This document shows positions 59,781 through 64,000 of a stretch of DNA of 64,000 bases, in pieces (within the stretch, counting starts at the first letter, position 1; every line of letters begins with the position of its first letter). This stretch comes from Sphingomonas sp. R-74633. Lineage in GTDB: Bacteria > Pseudomonadota > Alphaproteobacteria > Sphingomonadales > Sphingomonadaceae. The translations under genes were made by a program, and so were the position numbers. The notes under the pieces were generated by a model. That model did not search any database. It was not told the DNA's origin and worked only from the letters and a program-made list of their open reading frames with translations. The stretch spans positions 372,001 through 436,000 of the forward strand of contig NZ_JACCFG010000005.1 of NCBI RefSeq assembly GCF_013416555.1. The letters run 5' to 3'.

Positions 59781-59927
59781 GCGGTGCCGTCCCCCTCAAG
59801 CGGCGTGGGGCTGAGCAGTCTCGCAGATGCTCTTGTTTTGCAATCGAGATCGTTTCGTTTCCGCGGCGGTTTTCATTGCCCTGTCGCACCCTTTGTGGAG
59901 GATGCGCCGCAAAGAGGGAGGTGGCGT

Positions 59928-61061
59928 ATGCGTCATTTGGTGCGATTCGGAGTGCTGGCGCTGGGTAGCGCGGCGCTGGTTTCGGCGAGCGGGCCGGTGC
60001 CCGACATGGAGGCGGCGGTGCAGGCGGCGATGGCCGAGACCGGGGCCAAGGGCGTCGCGGTCGCGCTGATCGACAAGGGCCAGGTCGTCTCGGTCAAGAG
60101 CTGGGGCGTGCGCAACGCCAAGGGCGATCCGCTGCAGGACGACACGGTGATGTACGGCGCGTCGCTGACCAAGGCGGTGTTCGGCTATCTGGTCACCCAG
60201 CTTGCCTCGGAGGGGAAAATCGACCTCGACAAGCCGATCGCGGCGATGCTGGCGAAGCCGATCCCCGACTATGGCAATGTCGAGGGCTATGGCCAGTGGG
60301 GCGACCTGGCCGGCGATCCGCGCGTGCAGAAGGTGACGCCGCGCCACGCGCTCAACCACGCGACCGGCTTTGCCAATTTCGCGTTCCTCGAGCCCGACCA
60401 GAAGCTGAAGTTCCATTTCGATCCGGGTACCAACTATGCCTATTCGGGCGAGGGCATCTCGCTGCTCCAGTTCGGCGTCGAGAAGGGACTGGGGCTGAGC
60501 GTCGAGGCCGAGCTGCAGCGCCGCTTCTTCAAGCCGCTCGGCATGACGCGGACCAGCCTGATCTGGCAGGACAGCTTCGGCACCAACCTGGCGGATGGCT
60601 GGAACGAGAACGGCAAGGCCGAAGTACATGACGACCGCAGCCGGGTGCGCGCGGCGGGGTCGATGGACACGACGATCCACGACCTCGCGCAGATGACCGC
60701 GGCGATGGTGCGCGGCTATGGGCTGCCGAAGAAGTGGCGGGTCGAATATGCCCGCGGCACGCAGAAGATCGGCAGCAAGACGCAGTTCCCGACGCTCAAC
60801 AACCCGGCGGGTCCGGGCGAGGGGACCGACGCGAAGGCGGCGCTCGGTGTGGTCGCGTTCACCGGGCCGCAGGGCGCGGGCTGGTTCAAGGGCGGGCATA
60901 ACGACACCACCGCGAACACGCTGGTGTGCCTCGAGCGCGGGCAGCGCTGCGTGCTGATCCTCGGCAATGATGTGCGGATCGAAAAGGCATTCCCGAAGCT
61001 CGTGCGCGCGGCGCTGGGCGAGACGGGGGTGCCCTATGGCTGGGAATATGGGGTGAAGTGA
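59928..61061 (+). CDS. Serine hydrolase of the beta-lactamase (class C-like) family
   Basis: 377 residues from ATG 59928 (GAGGGAGG upstream); a frame running further upstream to 58524 is antisense to the previous gene. Signal peptide-like start. Catalytic SxxK in YGASLTKAVF and Tyr in TNYAYSGEGISLLQ. Fold of PBP4-like/class C esterases; the C-terminal KTG-like triad is not obvious (GGHNDTTANTLVCL). Could be an esterase, D-aminopeptidase or weak beta-lactamase. Far from the BlaI/BlaR1 pair, so no link to it is assumed. Confidence 0.86.
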   Translation: MRHLVRFGVLALGSAALVSASGPVPDMEAAVQAAMAETGAKGVAVALIDKGQVVSVKSWGVRNAKGDPLQDDTVMYGASLTKAVFGYLVTQLASEGKIDLDKPIAAMLAKPIPDYGNVEGYGQWGDLAGDPRVQKVTPRHALNHATGFANFAFLEPDQKLKFHFDPGTNYAYSGEGISLLQFGVEKGLGLSVEAELQRRFFKPLGMTRTSLIWQDSFGTNLADGWNENGKAEVHDDRSRVRAAGSMDTTIHDLAQMTAAMVRGYGLPKKWRVEYARGTQKIGSKTQFPTLNNPAGPGEGTDAKAALGVVAFTGPQGAGWFKGGHNDTTANTLVCLERGQRCVLILGNDVRIEKAFPKLVRAALGETGVPYGWEYGVK

Positions 61062-61063
61062 TT

Positions 61064-61190
61064 CCCTCTCCCATTGGGAGAGGGAGGGAGCCGACGAAGT
61101 CGGCGGAAGGGTGAGGGCAGTTCGATAGCTGCCCTCACCCTTCCCACTCGCTACGCGAGCGGGCCCCTTCCCGCTCCCAAGGGGAGCGGG
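61064..61190. repeat. Block of four hairpins between convergent genes
   Basis: CCCTCTCCC-ATT-GGGAGAGGG (61064-61084); GGAAGGGTGAGGGCAG (61105-61120) with its exact complement 61129-61144 (16-bp stem, 8-base loop); CTCGC-TAC-GCGAG (61147-61159); CCCGCTCCC-AAG-GGGAGCGGG (61170-61190). All lie between the serine hydrolase and TonB receptor stop codons. The first hairpin is of family 3. Probably ends transcription from both sides. Confidence 0.85.
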
Positions 61191-61200
61191 AGCTCAAGGC

Positions 61201-63603
61201 TTAGAAGCCGAAGCCGATCGTGGCGAAGACCTGGCGCGGGGCCGAGGCGTGGAACACCAGCACGTCGCCGGCGACCGCGTTCGAGTCGCCCTTTGCGACC
61301 ACGCCCGAATCGCTCGGTGCGAACACGCTCGAGTCGAAGTTCGAGGCGTAGCGCTTGTTGGTCAGGTTGGTGACGTTGAGCGAGATCTTGGCGCCCTTCA
61401 CCCAGCCATAGTCGCCGAAATTATAGCCCATGCCGAGGTCGAAGGTCGTGACCGGACCGAAGCTCTGGTCGTTGGTGTAGGTGTAATAGCGGCGGCCGGT
61501 ATATTTGCCCTGGAGCGACCCGTAAAAGCCGTCCTTGTGCAGGCTGAGCACGCTGGCCAGCATCGTCTTGGGCGTGTCGACCTGCTGCTTGCCCGCGGTC
61601 GGCAGGATCGCGGTGGTGGTGCCGAGGCTCCACACCAGATCCTCGTCATAGGTCGACTTGTTGTACGAAGCCGAATTGTACCAGTTGATCCACGGCGCCG
61701 GCTTCCACAGCACGCCGATCTCGGCGCCCTTGCTGGTGACGCTGCCGGCATTGTGGAAGCTGTTGCCGCAACCCGGATTCTGCTGCTGGTTGGTCGGGCA
61801 CGGATTGTACTGGAGCAGGCGGTTGTCGAACTTGACGTAATAGCCGCTCAGCGAGACCTGGAGCGGGCCGCTGACATAGCGATAGCCGCCGTCGAAGCTT
61901 TTCGAAGTCTCGGGCTTGAGCGTATGGCCCTGCTGGTTCCACACGGTCTGCGAGACCGACTGCGGCCCGAGCTTGAAGCCGCCCTGATACATGGCCATGT
62001 TTTCGGCATAGCTGGCGAACAGCTCATGGCCGGGCGCGACGTTCCAGTGCACGCCGACTTCCGGCAGGAAATTGTCCTTGGCGACCAGCGAGCCGGTGGC
62101 GAACTGGCTCGAGGCGGTCACCGGTGCCTTGGCGATACCGCGCAGTGCGGTGGCGTCCGAGCGCGAATAGGTGCTCTTGAAGCCGAAATCGACGCTCAGC
62201 GCATCGTCGAACAGCTTGACGCTGTCCTGCACGAAGAACTGCTGGGTGTGCCACTTGGTCTCCTGGACCCACTGGGCGGTGTCCGGCGTGCCCTTGAGGA
62301 ACTGGGCGAGGCTGAACGGGTGGGTGACATTGGTCCAGATGTAGCGCGCGGCGCTGCTGGTATTCTCTTCGACCCAGAGGCCGGCCTGGAGATTGTTGAA
62401 GCCGAGCTGCCAGTTGAGGCTGGCGAGCACGCCGGTGCGGTTGATCGTGTAGCGCGTGTCGCGGATCTGGACGGGAACGTCGTCGGCGGTCGACGTCGTG
62501 CCCTGGTTCGACAGGCCGGCGATCCAATTGTTGCCCGCGCCCTTGTCCTGGTGGTGATAGACCTGGGTGTGGACGCTGAGCGTCTTGGTCAGGTCGAAAT
62601 CGCCCGAGAGGTAATAAAGGTCGTCGTTGCGCAGGATCTGGCCGTTGGTGAAAGTCACATCGGCATTCTTCTGCGGGGCAGGAGCCGCGGCGCACTTGTA
62701 CGGCGTGGTGGTCACGGTGCAGGCGGCGACGCCGAGATAGCGGTTCCAGTCGGGTGCATAGCCGGCCCAGTCCCAGCCGAGGCGATTGAGCATGTCCTTC
62801 GACAAATAGGTGTCGTCGGCCTGGTTGGTGCGCGAGATGTCGGCGAAGGCAGTGATCTTGCCGCCCTCGAACTTGTAGACCGCCTTGCCGTTGAACTGCT
62901 TGCCGGTCGACTTATTCCAGGCGCCCTGGTTCACGAACAGGTCCTGCTCGACATAATGGCCCGAGAGATAGGCCGAGAAGCCATCATGCTCGCCGGTGTC
63001 GAAGCGCACGAAGCTGCGGAAGCTGTTCTCGCTGCCCACGGTCTCGTTGAACGAGAAGCCCATGTCCTTCTTCGGATCGCTCGAAATGTAGGTCAGCGCG
63101 CCGCCCAGGTTGCTGGTCGACGGGATCGAGAGGCCGGCGATGCCGGTGGCGAGATCGGCGCGGCCGAGATTCTCCGAGATCAGCGCGCGGCTGATCGTGA
63201 GGCCGTTGTAATTGTTATAGGCGCCGTCACCGAGCGGCATGCCGTCGAGCGAATAGCCGAGGTGGGTGGTGTTGAAGCCGCGGACCTGGAGCGAGAGCGA
63301 CTGCTCGTTGACGCCGAGCGCGTCGATCGACTGCGCGCTCACGCCCGGCAGGAAGTTCAGCGCCTTCTGGATGCTGGTGCCCGGCGGCAGCGTGTCGAGA
63401 TTGGCCGGCACGAGCGTCGAGACCGAGCGGGTCTGGCCGCTGCCGACGACGACGATCGTGCTGTCGCCGGCGTCGCTGTCATCGCTGGTGACGGCGGCGC
63501 TGTCGGCGGTCTGGGCGTGCGCGGCGGCGGGCAGCAGTGCGGCCGAGGCCATGAGCAGCGCATAAGCGTGGCCGCGGCGCAGCCCGCGCGAAAAATTGGT
63601 CAT
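61201..63603 (-). CDS. TonB-dependent outer-membrane receptor
   Basis: 800 residues. Signal peptide (SAALLPAAAHAQ, cleavage near 30), plug domain (IQKALNFLPGVSAQSIDALG, SLQVRGFNTTHLGYSLDGMPL), beta-barrel with the TonB-receptor end YASNFDSSVF... and terminal Phe (FATIGFGF). A cysteine pair in a long extracellular loop (NPCPTNQQQNPGCGN). Differs from the receptor at 24332 (about 120 residues shorter). Substrate unknown. Confidence 0.93.
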   Translation of the reverse strand: MTNFSRGLRRGHAYALLMASAALLPAAAHAQTADSAAVTSDDSDAGDSTIVVVGSGQTRSVSTLVPANLDTLPPGTSIQKALNFLPGVSAQSIDALGVNEQSLSLQVRGFNTTHLGYSLDGMPLGDGAYNNYNGLTISRALISENLGRADLATGIAGLSIPSTSNLGGALTYISSDPKKDMGFSFNETVGSENSFRSFVRFDTGEHDGFSAYLSGHYVEQDLFVNQGAWNKSTGKQFNGKAVYKFEGGKITAFADISRTNQADDTYLSKDMLNRLGWDWAGYAPDWNRYLGVAACTVTTTPYKCAAAPAPQKNADVTFTNGQILRNDDLYYLSGDFDLTKTLSVHTQVYHHQDKGAGNNWIAGLSNQGTTSTADDVPVQIRDTRYTINRTGVLASLNWQLGFNNLQAGLWVEENTSSAARYIWTNVTHPFSLAQFLKGTPDTAQWVQETKWHTQQFFVQDSVKLFDDALSVDFGFKSTYSRSDATALRGIAKAPVTASSQFATGSLVAKDNFLPEVGVHWNVAPGHELFASYAENMAMYQGGFKLGPQSVSQTVWNQQGHTLKPETSKSFDGGYRYVSGPLQVSLSGYYVKFDNRLLQYNPCPTNQQQNPGCGNSFHNAGSVTSKGAEIGVLWKPAPWINWYNSASYNKSTYDEDLVWSLGTTTAILPTAGKQQVDTPKTMLASVLSLHKDGFYGSLQGKYTGRRYYTYTNDQSFGPVTTFDLGMGYNFGDYGWVKGAKISLNVTNLTNKRYASNFDSSVFAPSDSGVVAKGDSNAVAGDVLVFHASAPRQVFATIGFGF

Positions 63604-63863
63604 CGGTCTTTTCCCTTCCCCAACGGCCGTATGGCCGCTCCCAAGGGGGCCGCTAAGTAAGGTTCGGGTCGATATCGTTACGGTTTCGCGATGCTTTGAT
63701 GACAGCGCATGTCCGCAACATATCCGTCAGCCGGCGTTGCCGATGCGCCACATCCGTCACCCACGGGTCGCATCCCTTTCGGTTGCAAAACGATTGGCCA
63801 GTGCCGGGCCTTCCCCGGTAGGAATGCGCGTGGGGTTTTCCATTTTCGGTGCGGAGAGCGGGC
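63604..63863. other. 260-base intergenic region between two divergent genes
   Basis: Holds the promoters of the TonB receptor (minus) and of the last gene (plus). CATCCGTCA-type words occur twice (ACATATCCGTCAGCC and CACATCCGTCACCC, near 63720 and 63750) and a GGCCGCTCCCAAGGGGGCCGC hairpin-like stretch lies at about 63633-63655, close to the receptor start. I could not settle on promoter boxes. Confidence 0.35.
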
Positions 63864-64000
63864 ATGTCCGACTATGATGACGATGCGTATTTCCAGCCGC
63901 AGAACACCAACAACCCCGCAGCAACGGGATATTGCCCTGACGGCAATCCCTTCATCACCTTTGCCGGCAGGCAGTGGTGGATCAATTATCACTGGACCCA
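63864..64000 (+). CDS. Hypothetical protein, 3' end cut by the window
   Basis: The ATG at 63864 has GCGGAGAGCGGGC upstream. The first 45 residues (MSDYDDDAYFQPQNTNNP, then CPDGNPFITFAGRQWWINYHW) are acidic then aromatic. No stop before the end of the window. No family recognised. Confidence 0.55.
   Translation, partial: MSDYDDDAYFQPQNTNNPAATGYCPDGNPFITFAGRQWWINYHWT

Noticed and set aside
45327..61061. The serine hydrolase at 59928 as beta-lactamase target of the BlaI/BlaR1 pair
   Set aside because: It lies about 13 kb away, has no TACA-N2-TGTA operator upstream, and looks more like an esterase or peptidase.

Overview
The window is a GC-rich chromosomal segment of an alphaproteobacterium, most likely a member of the Sphingomonadaceae (Sphingomonas-like). 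This is inferred from the high GC content, the predicted products (DUF3297, UrcA, TldE/PmbA, two large TonB-dependent receptors, an ArsR/SRPBCC pair, an aceA-linked short-chain fatty acyl regulator), dense coding on both strands and many GC-rich palindromic intergenic repeats. No rRNA, tRNA, CRISPR array, insertion sequence, prophage or plasmid gene was seen. The window cuts one gene at each end.

Layout. 1-6 kb: a methyltransferase-like membrane protein (partial), rsmE, an EF-hand protein, ubiA, pmbA and an inositol-phosphatase-family gene. 6-11 kb: regulators (PAS-MarR, Rrf2), a methyltransferase, a small membrane protein, an XpaC-like/TelA pair, a lipoprotein and an FMN reductase; the TelA operon and the lipoprotein gene share an operator-like motif. 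11-19 kb: typA, whose terminator hairpin carries the ribosome binding site of the next gene, a GDSL esterase, an EVE protein, a cyclic-nucleotide-domain oxidoreductase, DUF3297, a DUF559 endonuclease gene bracketed by inverted palindromic repeats, and a PEP-mutase-family gene. 19-24 kb: an orphan chemoreceptor, a LytS/LytTR two-component pair and an HD-domain gene. 24-34 kb: a TonB receptor, ligA, a metallo-beta-lactamase-fold hydrolase, two DUF3617 genes and uvrB. 34-40 kb: two GH5 glycosidases around a gene-poor stretch that holds a candidate structured RNA with a tiny ORF. 40-54 kb: mutS, maeB, a BlaI/BlaR1 pair, an SDR and an acyl-CoA dehydrogenase, a sugar transporter, and isocitrate lyase divergent from its likely regulator. 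54-64 kb: an ArsR/SRPBCC pair, a VOC protein, a phosphate transporter with a NUDIX-DUF47 fusion, a serine hydrolase and a second TonB receptor.

Functionally the window mixes housekeeping repair and translation genes (mutS, ligA, uvrB, typA, rsmE) with carbon metabolism suited to growth on acetate, fatty acids and plant polysaccharides: aceA with its regulator, maeB and acyl-CoA dehydrogenase on one side, GH5 enzymes, a rhamnogalacturonan-acetylesterase-like protein, a GPH sugar transporter and TonB receptors on the other. LacI-type palindromes precede two of the polysaccharide genes.

The two most unusual items are (1) an 18-codon ORF at 36829-36885 whose ribosome binding site is complementary over 14 bases to the expected 3' end of 16S rRNA, inside a hairpin-rich stretch ending in a strong terminator; and (2) a DUF559 nuclease gene whose two ends are inverted copies of a palindromic repeat that also occurs as an empty pair at 52879-52978, an arrangement reminiscent of REP elements and their dedicated nucleases. 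Both are inferences from this sequence alone.
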